Shown piece by piece: positions 51,290 to 60,094 of a stretch of DNA of 64,000 nt. Made by a program: the position numbers and the translations under genes. The stretch comes from JACDHG01 sp963811585 (GTDB taxonomy: Bacteria; Actinomycetota; Actinomycetes; Propionibacteriales; Nocardioidaceae). The stretch lies in NCBI GenBank assembly GCA_963811585.1, contig CAWERR010000009.1:124001-188000 (forward strand), given 5' to 3'. A model generated the notes under the pieces. The model was not told the origin of the DNA. It saw nothing but the letters and a program-made list of their open reading frames with translations, and ran no database searches. Every line of letters starts with the position of its first letter. Position 1 is the first letter of the stretch.

Positions 51290-52174
51290 TCACTCGGGCC
51301 GGTGGTGCTCCGTGGCCACGATCTTGCCCTTGGCCCGATGCAGCACCACGACATCGGCGGGAGACATGGCGATCGGGTCGAGGCCGAGAGCGGCATACAT
51401 CTCAGGCAAGACCGGACGATGGGAGCAGTAGGCAACCCGCTTGCTGCCTGCCAACGCCTTCCCGAGCCTACGATGAATGCGTCGCGGGTCGGCGGCGGCC
51501 TCCGACAGAGCGGGATCGAGCCTCATCCTCGCGCCGGACGCGTTCGCGAACGGCAGCACGGAGTCGACACATCGCACTGCGTCGCTCGATACCACCCGCC
51601 GGATGGCGTACACCTGCAGCAGAGCCGTGATGTGCTCGGTCTGCGCGTAGCCGTCGTCGTTGAGCGTGCGTTCGGAGTCGTCGCCTTTCCATGCCTTGCG
51701 GCTCTGCGCCTCCGCATGCCGGACGAGCACCAGCGGGCTGCTGGCGTATGCCGCCTTGGCGAACCGCCGGACGAGCTGTACGTCGTGGGGGTAACTGAGC
51801 TTCCGGAGCGCTGAGCTGATCGAAACCCAACGGGCATCGCTGACCTCGTCGTTGGGCTCGAATCGACTCAGGTCAGAGTCGTCGCCGGCGCGAGCAGCCC
51901 AGTAGTTGACCACTTTCGGTCGAGGCTCGGCGTCACTGGCGCCGACTTCGTAGCGTTGCTCCGGTAACGGCACTCCCAGGGCGACTTGCAATCCCGTCTC
52001 TTCCCGCACCTCCCGCACGGCCGCCACCGGGCTCAGCTCGCCCTGGTCGAGCTTGCCCTTGGGCAGGGACCAATCTCCGTAGCGGGGACGGTGGACCAGG
52101 ACCACCTCCGGCTCGTGGCTGCCGTGGCGCCAGACCACGGCACCCGCCGCTCTGATCAGTCGGGTGGGCGCCAC
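51290..52174 (-). CDS. mutT1: MutT1-type Nudix hydrolase fused to a histidine phosphatase
   Basis: 294 residues of two joined domains, as in mycobacterial MutT1. The N-terminal Nudix box is GKLDQGELSPVAAVREVREETGL, and the C-terminal SixA/phosphoglycerate-mutase-like domain starts LVLVRHAEAQSRK (RHA) with a second His in CSHRPVLPEM. The two domains act in turn on oxidised 8-oxo-dGTP and related nucleotides to clean the nucleotide pool. GTG start. Divergent from the next gene (59 bp). Confidence 0.9.
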   Translation of the reverse strand: MAPTRLIRAAGAVVWRHGSHEPEVVLVHRPRYGDWSLPKGKLDQGELSPVAAVREVREETGLQVALGVPLPEQRYEVGASDAEPRPKVVNYWAARAGDDSDLSRFEPNDEVSDARWVSISSALRKLSYPHDVQLVRRFAKAAYASSPLVLVRHAEAQSRKAWKGDDSERTLNDDGYAQTEHITALLQVYAIRRVVSSDAVRCVDSVLPFANASGARMRLDPALSEAAADPRRIHRRLGKALAGSKRVAYCSHRPVLPEMYAALGLDPIAMSPADVVVLHRAKGKIVATEHHRPE

Positions 52175-52233
52175 GATCGACTACTCTCACATGCGGGCAC
52201 GACAGGTGTCCATCGAGTCGAGGGGCACCGGCA

Positions 52234-53298
52234 GTGACGCGATGGTGGACGGTGATCGGTGCCGTCGTGGCCTTGCTGCTGATCGCGGTTGCGGTCGTGG
52301 TGTGGCAACAGTCGCAGGGTCCACAGAGTCGCATCGACGCAGCCCTCGCGACCATGCCCGACGACGTACAGATCGCCAGCTTCACTGACTGGCGTGCGGC
52401 GCGCGACAACATCGCTGACGTCTCGTCGGACTCGACGGTGCATGAGCGGGCGGACTTCTTCGATGCCGCGTACGAAAGAGACTTCTCGACACTCTCGCTC
52501 CTCGCGACCTACGAGGATGCGATGACCCGGACCTACGGCTGGTCGGTCCTCGACCTCGAGTGGGAGATGTACGGACAAGGGCGCGAAGGCGCGGTTGCCG
52601 TGCTGAAGGTGCCTGACGGCTTCGACTACGCGGAGGCAGACGCAACGTTGACCGAGCTCGGATACCCGGAGCCCGGCGACGACGGGGTCCGGGCAGGGGG
52701 CCCTGACCTCATGGCGGCGATCGAGCCAGGCCTGACACCGCAGCTCGGCTATCTCGTGCTGCTCCCTGACGAGCACCTCATCATCGCAAGTGACAATGCG
52801 GCGTACGCCGCCTGGACCGCCACTATCGCCGAGGGCGACGCCGACTCGCTGTACGACTCGGACGACGTTACGGCGATGTCTGACGTGTTGGGGGAGTCCG
52901 CCGTTGCGACGGTGGTGTCGATCGGTCCGCGCGCGTGCATCGTCTCGGGCTTCGGCGACGCAGCACCGGCCGAGCGCAAACTTGCCCGCCAGCGCATCAG
53001 CGACGTGGGCGGCATCAACCCGCTCACGGTCCAAGCTCTGGCGACGGACACGCGTGGGCGCCTTGCGGTTGTGATGGGGTTCGAGAGCTCCGACCAAGCC
53101 GATCAGGATGTGATCGCTCGCCAGGAGCTGGCGACAGGGGAGGCGCCCGATCAAGGAGGCACCTTCGAGGAGCGCTTCACCGTGACGAAGGCCGAGGTGG
53201 CTGACGAGACGGTGCTGCTCCAGCTGACACCGACGTCCGACGACGCCCAGCTGCTCTCCGACTTCAACCGGGGTGGGCTGCTGTTCGCGTCGTGCTGA
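52234..53298 (+). CDS. Membrane-anchored extracytoplasmic protein, uncharacterised
   Basis: 354 residues from a GTG; one N-terminal membrane helix (TVIGAVVALLLIAVAVVVWQ) followed by about 320 residues outside. Visible pieces such as DFFDAAYERDFSTLSLLATYEDAM and DEHLIIASDNAAYAAWT have no recognised family motif. It lies between mutT1 and ppk, a position occupied by hypothetical membrane-anchored proteins in other actinobacterial mutT-ppk neighbourhoods. Its stop is 2 bp from the ppk stop. Confidence 0.65.
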   Translation: MTRWWTVIGAVVALLLIAVAVVVWQQSQGPQSRIDAALATMPDDVQIASFTDWRAARDNIADVSSDSTVHERADFFDAAYERDFSTLSLLATYEDAMTRTYGWSVLDLEWEMYGQGREGAVAVLKVPDGFDYAEADATLTELGYPEPGDDGVRAGGPDLMAAIEPGLTPQLGYLVLLPDEHLIIASDNAAYAAWTATIAEGDADSLYDSDDVTAMSDVLGESAVATVVSIGPRACIVSGFGDAAPAERKLARQRISDVGGINPLTVQALATDTRGRLAVVMGFESSDQADQDVIARQELATGEAPDQGGTFEERFTVTKAEVADETVLLQLTPTSDDAQLLSDFNRGGLLFASC

Positions 53299-53300
53299 TC

Positions 53301-55562
53301 TCACCGGTGTACGGCGCTTGCTGCATCCCGTCGCCGACGGTGCATCGCGATCAGCACGGACTGGAGGTCGGCAAGGGGCTGACCGTCGGCGTCTCTCGCA
53401 TGCCGCTCCCACTCGCCGTCCGGTTGCAGACACCAGGACGCCGTCTCGTCGTCGAAGGCTTGGTCGAGGAGCTGGCCGAGCTCGTCGACGTGAGCACGCG
53501 TCGGCACCTCGACAAGCACCTCGACGCGGCGGTCGAGGTTGCGGTGCATCAGGTCGGCAGACCCGATCCAGGCCTGGGGCTCGCCGCCGTTCTCGAACCA
53601 GAAGATGCGGCTGTGCTCCAGGAACCGGCCCAGGATGCTGCGAACGGTGATCTTGTCGGAGAGGCCGGGGACGCCGGGACGCAGCGCGCAGATACCGCGA
53701 ACCCACAGTTCGACCGGGACCCCGGCACGCGATGCACGGTAGAGCGCGTCGATCGTGGCCTCGTCGACGAGCGCGTTGATCTTGATCCGGATCCGGGCTG
53801 GGCGGCCGGCACGGCCGTGCTCGATCTCGCGCTCGATCCGATCGATGAGCCCATTGCGGACGGACTCGGGAGCGACGAGCAGGTGTGGGTAGTCGCGTTG
53901 CCTGGCGAACCCGGACAGGTTGTTGAACAGGTTGCTGATGTCGCCAGTGATGCCGTCGTCGGCGGTCAGCAGCCCGATGTCTTCGTAGAAGCGCGCGGTC
54001 TTCGGGTTGTAGTTACCGGTGCCGATGTGGGCATAGCGCCGGATACCGACGCTCTCGTCGCGGACGACGAGTGCGAGCTTGCAGTGGGTCTTCAGGCCGA
54101 CCAGACCGTAGACGACGTGGCAACCGGCCTGCTCGAGCTTGCGCGCCCAACGGATGTTGGCGCGCTCGTCGAACCGCGCCTTGATCTCGACGATCACGAG
54201 CACCTGTTTGCCCGCCTCGGCCGCGTCGATGAGGGCCTCGATGATCGGCGAGTCTCCGGATGTGCGGTACAGCGTCTGCTTGATGGCGAGCACGTGCGGG
54301 TCGGCAGCCGCCTGCTCGAGGAAGCGCTGCACGCTGGTGGCAAACGAGTCGTAGGGGTGATGCAGCAGTACGTCGCGACCCGAGATGGCGGCGAACATGT
54401 CGGCGGGGCTCGACGACTCGACCTCGGCCAGGTGGCTATGGGTGTGTGGCACGAACGCCGGGTACTTGAGCTCCGGACGGTCGAGATCGACGATGCCGTG
54501 CAGTCCGGTCAGGTCGAGTGGCCCGGGAAGATGGAACACCTCGCTCTGCGACACGTCGAGCTCCGACACCAGGAGATCGAGGACGTGATCGTCGATCGAC
54601 TCTTCCACCTCCAGCCGTACCGGCGAGCCGAACCGGCGACGCTGCAGCTCCCGCTCGAGCGCCTTCAAGAGGTTCTCGGCGTCGTCTTCCTCCACCTCGA
54701 GGTCCTCGTTGCGGGTGACCCGGAACGTGTGGTGCTGCAGGACCTCCATCCCCGGGAACAGCTGGTCGAGGTGGGCGGCGATGACGTCCTCGAGCGGAAC
54801 GAACCGCTGCTCTCCGAGCGTCACGAACCGCGGGAAGATCGGCGGCACCTTGACGCGAGCGAAGTGCTCCTTCCCGGTCTCGGGGTTGCGGATCGTCACG
54901 GCGAGGTTGAGCGACAGACCGGAGATGTAGGGGAAGGGGTGGGCAGGGTCGACCGCCAACGGCGTGAGCACCGGGTAGATCCGGTCGGTGAACAGCTCCT
55001 GCATCCGCTTCTGCTCGTCGGTGTCGAGGTCGCCCCACCGCAACAGCGCAATCCCCGCCTCCGAAAGTGCCGGCAGCACGTCTTCGCGGAACAGCTGGCC
55101 GTGGCGGCTCATCAGCTCGCGCGCTTCGGACCAGATCGCCGCCAGCACGTCGCGAGGCATCCGGCCACTAGCGGTGGGGACCGCGACTCCGGCCTCGAGA
55201 CGCCGCTTCAGGCCGGCTACCCGGACCATGAAGTTCTCGTCCATGTTGCTGGCGAAGATCGCCAAGAACCGGGTGCGCTCCAGAAGCGGCAGGTCTGGGT
55301 CCTCGACGAGGGCGAGCACGCGGCTGTTGAACTTCAGCCAGGACAGCTCGCGGTCGAGGAAGCGATCCTTCGGCAGGTCGTCGTCTGCTGGTTCGTAGGG
55401 CGGCTCGACGTCGAACGAGTCGGCAGGTGTCGCCCGTGGCATCGCGTCGGTCGGACCCTCCTCTGGTGCTCCCGCCGTCTTTGCGGGCAACCTCACCGGC
55501 AGCGAGCCGGGCGAAGACTCGGCGCTGGGGTCGTTGGGAACCGTTGCGGACGACGTGGACAT
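53301..55562 (-). CDS. ppk: Polyphosphate kinase 1
   Basis: 753 residues; makes long polyphosphate from ATP and reverses the reaction. An N-terminal extension of about 60 residues precedes FLDRELSWLKFNSRVLAL. The autophosphorylated His is His493 in VGLKTHCKL, with ATP-binding parts TLYRTSGDSPIIEAL and SVGIRRYAHIGTGNYNPKTA following. ATG at 55562 with AGAGG upstream. The leader contains one PHO-box-like GTTCACCCAGT (55590-55580), but a full array is not visible. It sits near pit and mshD as in other actinomycetes. Confidence 0.97.
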   Translation of the reverse strand: MSTSSATVPNDPSAESSPGSLPVRLPAKTAGAPEEGPTDAMPRATPADSFDVEPPYEPADDDLPKDRFLDRELSWLKFNSRVLALVEDPDLPLLERTRFLAIFASNMDENFMVRVAGLKRRLEAGVAVPTASGRMPRDVLAAIWSEARELMSRHGQLFREDVLPALSEAGIALLRWGDLDTDEQKRMQELFTDRIYPVLTPLAVDPAHPFPYISGLSLNLAVTIRNPETGKEHFARVKVPPIFPRFVTLGEQRFVPLEDVIAAHLDQLFPGMEVLQHHTFRVTRNEDLEVEEDDAENLLKALERELQRRRFGSPVRLEVEESIDDHVLDLLVSELDVSQSEVFHLPGPLDLTGLHGIVDLDRPELKYPAFVPHTHSHLAEVESSSPADMFAAISGRDVLLHHPYDSFATSVQRFLEQAAADPHVLAIKQTLYRTSGDSPIIEALIDAAEAGKQVLVIVEIKARFDERANIRWARKLEQAGCHVVYGLVGLKTHCKLALVVRDESVGIRRYAHIGTGNYNPKTARFYEDIGLLTADDGITGDISNLFNNLSGFARQRDYPHLLVAPESVRNGLIDRIEREIEHGRAGRPARIRIKINALVDEATIDALYRASRAGVPVELWVRGICALRPGVPGLSDKITVRSILGRFLEHSRIFWFENGGEPQAWIGSADLMHRNLDRRVEVLVEVPTRAHVDELGQLLDQAFDDETASWCLQPDGEWERHARDADGQPLADLQSVLIAMHRRRRDAASAVHR

Positions 55563-55670
55563 ACGTGAATCCTCTCACCACTGGGTGAACGCAGGGTTAC
55601 GTCGCCAGGGTTCGGTCACAACGTCCGTAGCTCCGAGCGCTATCGCGACCCGTCGTACGGACGCAAGGGA

Positions 55671-56588
55671 TCAGCGGCGCTCGTACATCACGTCGACCGC
55701 GCTGGTCGTAAAGCCCAGCTTCTCGTACACCGCCACGGCAGGTGTGTTGTCTGCTTCGACGTACAGCACCACCGTGTCGAGGCCGCGGTCACGCAGGTAG
55801 CGGAGACCGGTCAGCGTCAATGCCTTGCCGAGCCCGAGGCCCTGCGCCTCGGGGGCGACCCCGACGACGTACACCTCACCGACGTGGGGGACGCCGTCGT
55901 CGACGCGATGCTCCTTGGTCCAGTGGAAGCCGAGAAGCTCGCCCCCGCGCTCGGCCAGGAAGAAGCCCTCGGGGTCGAACCACGGTTGCCGCATCCGGCG
56001 GTCGAGGTCGCCGCGCTCGGTGCCGCCCTGCTCGGGGTGGTCGGCGAACGCGCGGGCATTGACGTCGAGCCAGGCATCCTCGTCACGACCGGCTTCGAAC
56101 GTGCGGACGGTCACGTCGGGCGGATAGCGTGGCTCGTCGAGCGGGTCACTCAGCGAACGACGCATCTGCCAGAGGTCCCGAACGCGCGTGAACTCAAGAC
56201 GTCCGGACAGGAAGCGAGCGGCGGCCTCGTCGCCATGGGCCCACACGCGCAGACCCCGATCGCCTGACTCGACCACCAGCCGCTTGATCAGGGCGGTCCC
56301 AACCCCATGCCTGCGGTGGTCCGGTGCCACCACGGCATGCGCGCTGCTGGGTCCCTCTTCGGTATGACGCACGTGCGCGTAGCCGACGAGCGTGCCGTCC
56401 TGCGCCGTGGCGAGCAAATGGCGGCTTGCCCTGTCTGGAAACTGCAGGTCGAGGCGTACCTGGTCGTCGAGGGGTCCGACGCCGTCGACCTCGAGAGCGG
56501 CCGCCTCGATGGCCTGCACTGCCTGGCGGGTCGGCTCGTCGACCTCATCGACGACGGTGATCGAGATGGCGCCTTCGTCAGCGCTCAC
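55671..56588 (-). CDS. mshD: Mycothiol synthase MshD
   Basis: 305 residues, tandem GNAT domains; the enzyme acetylates Cys-GlcN-Ins in the last step of mycothiol synthesis. The C-terminal active domain carries VNARAFADHPEQG, FHWTKEH and the acetyl-CoA motif VAPEAQGLGLGKALT; the N-terminal GNAT copy is more diverged (VAPDHRRHGVGTALI). GTG start overlaps the glnR stop by 4 nt (GTGA). Its product is needed by mycothiol-dependent enzymes such as the one at 23183-23998. Confidence 0.94.
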   Translation of the reverse strand: MSADEGAISITVVDEVDEPTRQAVQAIEAAALEVDGVGPLDDQVRLDLQFPDRASRHLLATAQDGTLVGYAHVRHTEEGPSSAHAVVAPDHRRHGVGTALIKRLVVESGDRGLRVWAHGDEAAARFLSGRLEFTRVRDLWQMRRSLSDPLDEPRYPPDVTVRTFEAGRDEDAWLDVNARAFADHPEQGGTERGDLDRRMRQPWFDPEGFFLAERGGELLGFHWTKEHRVDDGVPHVGEVYVVGVAPEAQGLGLGKALTLTGLRYLRDRGLDTVVLYVEADNTPAVAVYEKLGFTTSAVDVMYERR

Positions 56589-57319
56589 GGATGCGTGGCC
56601 TGCTTGGCCTGCGCACCCTCAGGATCGGCGCCACGCGAGCGAGTCGGCAGCACGAACCGGTAGCCGACGTTGCGCACGGTGCCGATCAGCGCCTCGTGCT
56701 CAGGCCCGAGCTTTGCGCGCAGTCGTCGTACATGCACGTCGACGGTGCGGGTGCCGCCGAAGTAGTCGTACCCCCACACCTCGTGCAGCAGTTGCTGGCG
56801 GTTGAACACCCGCCCCGGGTGCTGTGCGAGGTGCTTGAGGAGCTCGAACTCCTTGAACGTCAGGTCGAGTGGGCGGCCACCGAGATGCGCGGTGTATGAC
56901 GACTCGTCGATCTCCACGTCGCCGCTCTTGATGATCGTCGGCTCGTGGTCGCCGTCGGCACCCGCCAGCGCCAGCCGTCCCATGCCGAGCCGCAGCCGGG
57001 CCTCCACCTCTGCCGGCCCAGCAGTCGACAGCAGTACGTCGTCGATGCCCCAGTCGGCCGCGACGACGGCGAGGCCGCCCTCGGTGACCACCACGATCAC
57101 AGGTACGGCGACACCGGTGGTGCGGACGAGACGGCACAGGCTCCGGACCGCAGCGAGGTCGTGCCGACCATCGACCAGCACGACGTCGCAGTCAGGCGCC
57201 TCGACCAGCACCGTCGGCTCGGCCGGGAGGATGCGGACCTGGTGGGGCAGCAGCGCGAGAGCGGGGATGATCTCCGCAGATGGTTGGAGCGCGTTCGTGA
57301 GCAACAGCAACGTGCTCAT
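56585..57319 (-). CDS. glnR: GlnR-type orphan response regulator
   Basis: 244 residues from ATG 57319 (GGAGGTGG upstream). The N-terminal receiver is atypical as in GlnR: MSTLLLLTNALQPSAE and CDVVLVDGR with Asp50, but the usual acidic pocket is lacking, so signalling is not by normal phosphorylation. The C-terminal OmpR winged helix is GGTRTVDVHVRRLRAKLGPE. GlnR controls nitrogen assimilation in actinomycetes. Divergent from the MoaD/ThiS gene; mshD follows with a 4-nt overlap. Confidence 0.92.
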   Translation of the reverse strand: MSTLLLLTNALQPSAEIIPALALLPHQVRILPAEPTVLVEAPDCDVVLVDGRHDLAAVRSLCRLVRTTGVAVPVIVVVTEGGLAVVAADWGIDDVLLSTAGPAEVEARLRLGMGRLALAGADGDHEPTIIKSGDVEIDESSYTAHLGGRPLDLTFKEFELLKHLAQHPGRVFNRQQLLHEVWGYDYFGGTRTVDVHVRRLRAKLGPEHEALIGTVRNVGYRFVLPTRSRGADPEGAQAKQATHP

Positions 57320-57394
57320 CGGTTGCCACCTCCAAAACGTGCGAGGCCCACGGCGGTTCGCCGGGGCCCCATCGCGGTTGCGACAATACCGGAC

Positions 57395-57700
57395 ATGGCG
57401 AGTGCATCGACCCCAGCGACGAGCGCTGAGACCACCACGCACGCCGCGGTGACGGTCCGCTACTGGGCGGCCGCACGCGCAGCGGCTGGCGTCTCGGAGG
57501 AGATCCTGCGTGGCTCCACGGTCGCCGACGTACTTGCGGCTGCACGTGAGCGGCACGCGGATGAGCCGCGTTTTTCGTCGGTGCTCAGCGTCTGCTCGCT
57601 CCTGCTCGGCGACCGTCCGCTGGGCTCGTCACAGCTGTCGGAAGTGGCGGTGACCCAGGGCGACACCCTGGAGGTGCTGCCACCCTTCGCCGGTGGCTGA
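57395..57700 (+). CDS. MoaD/ThiS-family sulfur carrier
   Basis: 101 residues with a ubiquitin-like fold and the C-terminal Gly-Gly (PPFAGG) that is adenylated and thiocarboxylated. An N-terminal extension of about 15 residues precedes VTVRYWAAARAAAG. It may serve molybdopterin or another sulfur-transfer path; the rhodanese gene downstream at 58421 could supply sulfur. ATG at 57395 overlaps no other gene. Confidence 0.85.
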   Translation: MASASTPATSAETTTHAAVTVRYWAAARAAAGVSEEILRGSTVADVLAAARERHADEPRFSSVLSVCSLLLGDRPLGSSQLSEVAVTQGDTLEVLPPFAGG

Positions 57701-57708
57701 TCCGCCGG
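57690..57708. terminator. Short hairpin at convergent ends of MoaD-like and VOC genes
   Basis: CCGGTGG (57690-57696), 5-nt loop, CCGCCGG (57702-57708), one G-U pair; AATTCTC follows. Weak candidate. Confidence 0.35.
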
Positions 57709-57718
57709 AATTCTCAGC

Positions 57719-58105
57719 TCAGTCTTCACCGCTGCCGTAGGGCCGGGTGATGATCTCGAGGAAGTGCCCGTTGGGGTCCTCCCAGTAGACGCCGCGTCCG
57801 CCGTCGTTGGTGTTGAACTCGCCCGGGCGTTTTTTGAAGGGGTCGGCCCAGAACGGCAGCTGGCGCTCCTTGATCCGGCCGAAGATGGCGTCGAACTCGT
57901 CTTCGCCGACGAGGAACGCGTAGTGCTGAGGCGTGAACGGTTCGGAGTCGTCCATGAAGTCGAGCGAGACCTCGTTGCTGAGCTCGACGACGAGGAAAGG
58001 CCCGTAGGGCGTCGGGCCCGCCACCCCGAGGATCTCGGACATGAACTGCGCAGACGCCTGTTTGTCCTGGACGTGGATGATGTGGTGGTTGAGCTGGATG
58101 GTCAT
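57719..58105 (-). CDS. VOC-family protein
   Basis: 128 residues from ATG 58105, with AAGGAG 7 nt upstream. One glyoxalase/dioxygenase-fold unit: LNHHIIHVQDKQASAQFMSE (His near residue 7), HYAFLVGEDEFDAI and EDPNGHFLEIITRPYG (Glu ligand). Some members of this fold take part in antibiotic or aldehyde resistance; the substrate is unknown. A strong hairpin lies 41 nt before its start codon. Confidence 0.87.
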   Translation of the reverse strand: MTIQLNHHIIHVQDKQASAQFMSEILGVAGPTPYGPFLVVELSNEVSLDFMDDSEPFTPQHYAFLVGEDEFDAIFGRIKERQLPFWADPFKKRPGEFNTNDGGRGVYWEDPNGHFLEIITRPYGSGED

Positions 58106-58145
58106 GCCGCACTCCTTCGGGGAGAGAGTTGTACGCAGAATAGTT

Positions 58146-58176
58146 GAGCCACCGGATCCTGCAGATCCGGCGGCTC
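58146..58176. promoter_or_regulatory. 13-bp inverted repeat in the VOC / sulfurtransferase intergenic region
   Basis: GAGCCACCGGATC (58146-58158), loop CTGCA, GATCCGGCGGCTC (58164-58176), with a single mismatch. It lies in the 315-bp divergent gap 58106-58420. No further gene is seen there. Confidence 0.55.
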
Positions 58177-58420
58177 GTTCCCTAGCTGAGACGGCCATCT
58201 CACCATCTGACCAGTTCCGAAATAGCCGTCCCGAGACGCGCGTAGCCTGGCTGCATGCAGTCGACGTACCTGACGAAGCGTCGCGCGGTTGACCATTGCC
58301 GCTGCGCTGCGGCGCTGTGTCGAATGCCCTGACAGGGCACCCCTCGACTCCTGTGAAAACCGTCCACCGCTTCTTCCCCGGCCGCATCCGCGGCAGGGCC
58401 ACGACCACGGAGGTAGCTGC

Positions 58421-59272
58421 ATGAGCCGCGACGCTGTACTCGTCGACGCTGACTGGGTCGAGAGCCATCTCGACGACGACAAGATCGTGCTGGTTGAGGT
58501 CGACGAGGACACTTCAGCCTACGAAAAGGGACACATCAGGGGCGCCATCAAGATCGACTGGAAGCAAGACCTCCAGGATCCGGTCCGGCGCGACTTCGTC
58601 AACAAGGAGCAGTTCGAGGAGTTGCTGTCGAGCCGCGGAATCGCCAACGACGACACCATCGTGCTGTACGGCGGCAACAACAACTGGTTCGCCGCCTACG
58701 CCTACTGGTACCTCAAGCTCTATGGCCACGAGAAGGCGCTCCTCCTCGACGGCGGTCGCAAGAAGTGGGAGCTGGACTCGCGCGAGCTCACCGCCGACAC
58801 CGCCTCTAGGCAGCCGACGTCATACGCGGCCAAGGAGCCTGACCTTGACATCCGCGCATTCCGTGACGAAGTGGTCGCGGCCATTGGTGCCAAGAACCTC
58901 GTCGACGTGCGCTCACCCGACGAGTACGCCGGAAGGCTGTTGGCGCCTGCGCACCTGCCGCAGGAGTCGGCGCAGCGCGGCGGCCACATCCCGACAGCCG
59001 CCAACATCCCGTGGAGCAAGGCTGCCAACGACGACGGCACGTTCCGCTCCGACGAGGAGCTGAAAACCCTCTACCAGCAGGCCGGCGTCGCGTTCGGGTC
59101 GAAGGACACCATCGCGTACTGCCGGATCGGCGAGCGCAGCGCACACACCTGGTTCGTGCTGCACGAGATCCTCGACGAGAAGAACGTGAAGAACTACGAC
59201 GGCTCGTGGACGGAGTACGGCTCGCTCGTTGGTGTACCGGTCGCCATTGGCGAAGAGCCCGGGGAGGCCTGA
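58421..59272 (+). CDS. Thiosulfate/3-mercaptopyruvate sulfurtransferase (tandem rhodanese)
   Basis: 283 residues from ATG 58421 with GGAGG 7 nt upstream. Two rhodanese domains; the catalytic Cys is Cys234 in YCRIGERS of the second domain, the first carries only the fold. It moves sulfane sulfur from thiosulfate to a thiol acceptor. In actinomycetes it is called CysA or SseA. It is directly joined to DUF1416 (stop TGA immediately followed by its GTG) as usual for this pair. Confidence 0.93.
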   Translation: MSRDAVLVDADWVESHLDDDKIVLVEVDEDTSAYEKGHIRGAIKIDWKQDLQDPVRRDFVNKEQFEELLSSRGIANDDTIVLYGGNNNWFAAYAYWYLKLYGHEKALLLDGGRKKWELDSRELTADTASRQPTSYAAKEPDLDIRAFRDEVVAAIGAKNLVDVRSPDEYAGRLLAPAHLPQESAQRGGHIPTAANIPWSKAANDDGTFRSDEELKTLYQQAGVAFGSKDTIAYCRIGERSAHTWFVLHEILDEKNVKNYDGSWTEYGSLVGVPVAIGEEPGEA

Positions 59273-59569
59273 GTGTGCGGAGCCAAGGCGGGCGGTCCGA
59301 GCCTCGACGGCGTTGACGTTGCGGCGGAGTCGATCATCCAGGGCATCGTCGTGCGTGGCGAAGAGCCGGTCGGCAACGCGTACGTACGCCTGCTCGACGG
59401 TACGGGTGAGTTCGCGGCGGAGGTCCCGACAAGTGCCACGGGTCAGTTCCGCTTCTTCGCTGCGCCTGGCGACTGGACCCTGCGGACGCTTGCCCCGGGG
59501 GTGGCGTCGGTGGACCAGCAGGTGACCGCGTCCCGCGGCGACGTCGCGGAGGTGCGGATCACCGTCTGA
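59273..59569 (+). CDS. DUF1416 protein
   Basis: 98 residues starting MCGAKAGGPSLDGVDVAAES with an early Cys that is conserved in the family. The rest is a carboxypeptidase-regulatory-like beta fold (GEEPVGNAYVRLLDGTGEF). It always accompanies the rhodanese sulfurtransferase in actinobacteria, so a joint role in sulfur transfer is likely; function unproven. GTG start abuts the preceding stop. Confidence 0.9.
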   Translation: MCGAKAGGPSLDGVDVAAESIIQGIVVRGEEPVGNAYVRLLDGTGEFAAEVPTSATGQFRFFAAPGDWTLRTLAPGVASVDQQVTASRGDVAEVRITV

Positions 59570-59605
59570 ATCGTCGGTGGCTCCGGCGCTGCCGTCGGTG
59601 GCGTG

Positions 59606-59622
59606 TCGCTCGATCCGAGCGA
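59606..59622. terminator. Hairpin after the sulfurtransferase-DUF1416 pair
   Basis: TCGCTCG (59606-59612), ATC, CGAGCGA (59616-59622). Short stem with a 3-nt loop located 37 bp after the stop; modest support. Confidence 0.4.
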
Positions 59623-59697
59623 GCGGCACCTACACTGCTCTGGACCTGCCACGGGCTGACGCCGTCGTGGCTTTTAACCAGACGAGCGAGGACGACG

Positions 59698-60078
59698 GTG
59701 GCCGTTGAGCGCGACGAGCGCCCGTGGGGGTTCTACGAGGTCGTCGACAGCGGGGCCGGGTTCCGAGTGAAGCGGATCTGCGTGAAGCCAGGGCAACGGC
59801 TGAGCTACCAGCGACATCGGATGCGCAGTGAGAACTGGTTCTTCGTCGGCGGCTTTGGCACGGTGACGCTCGATGACGCGGTGACCCCCGTATCGGTCGG
59901 AGCGACGTTCCAGGTCCCGCTCGGTGCGGCGCACCGGGTGGAGAACACCGGCCACGACGATCTGGTGTTCATCGAGGTGCAGACCGGAAGCTACTTGGGG
60001 GAGGACGACATCGAGCGGATCGAGGACGACTACGGCCGCCATGGCGAGGCAGAGGCCCGCGCACGGTTCGAACCCTGA
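59698..60078 (+). CDS. Cupin of mannose-6-phosphate isomerase type II C-terminal kind
   Basis: 126 residues from GTG: RPWGFYEVVDSG, YQRHRMRSENWFFVGG and VPLGAAHRVEN carry the cupin metal motifs (G-x5-H-x-H type: SYQRHRMRSENW; second motif GAAHRVEN). The single cupin corresponds to the C-terminal isomerase module of GDP-mannose pyrophosphorylase/isomerases, here standing alone. Probably binds or isomerises a sugar phosphate; exact role unknown. Confidence 0.84.
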   Translation: MAVERDERPWGFYEVVDSGAGFRVKRICVKPGQRLSYQRHRMRSENWFFVGGFGTVTLDDAVTPVSVGATFQVPLGAAHRVENTGHDDLVFIEVQTGSYLGEDDIERIEDDYGRHGEAEARARFEP

Positions 60079-60094
60079 CTCGGCGTCGGCCTGC

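Noticed and set aside
53292..55568. 758-codon plus-strand open frame over ppk
   Set aside because: Antisense shadow of ppk in high-GC DNA; the minus-strand protein has all family motifs.
55580..55590. PHO box upstream of ppk
   Set aside because: Only one clear unit (GTTCACCCAGT); a second ATTCACG is out of 11-bp phase. Too weak to call.
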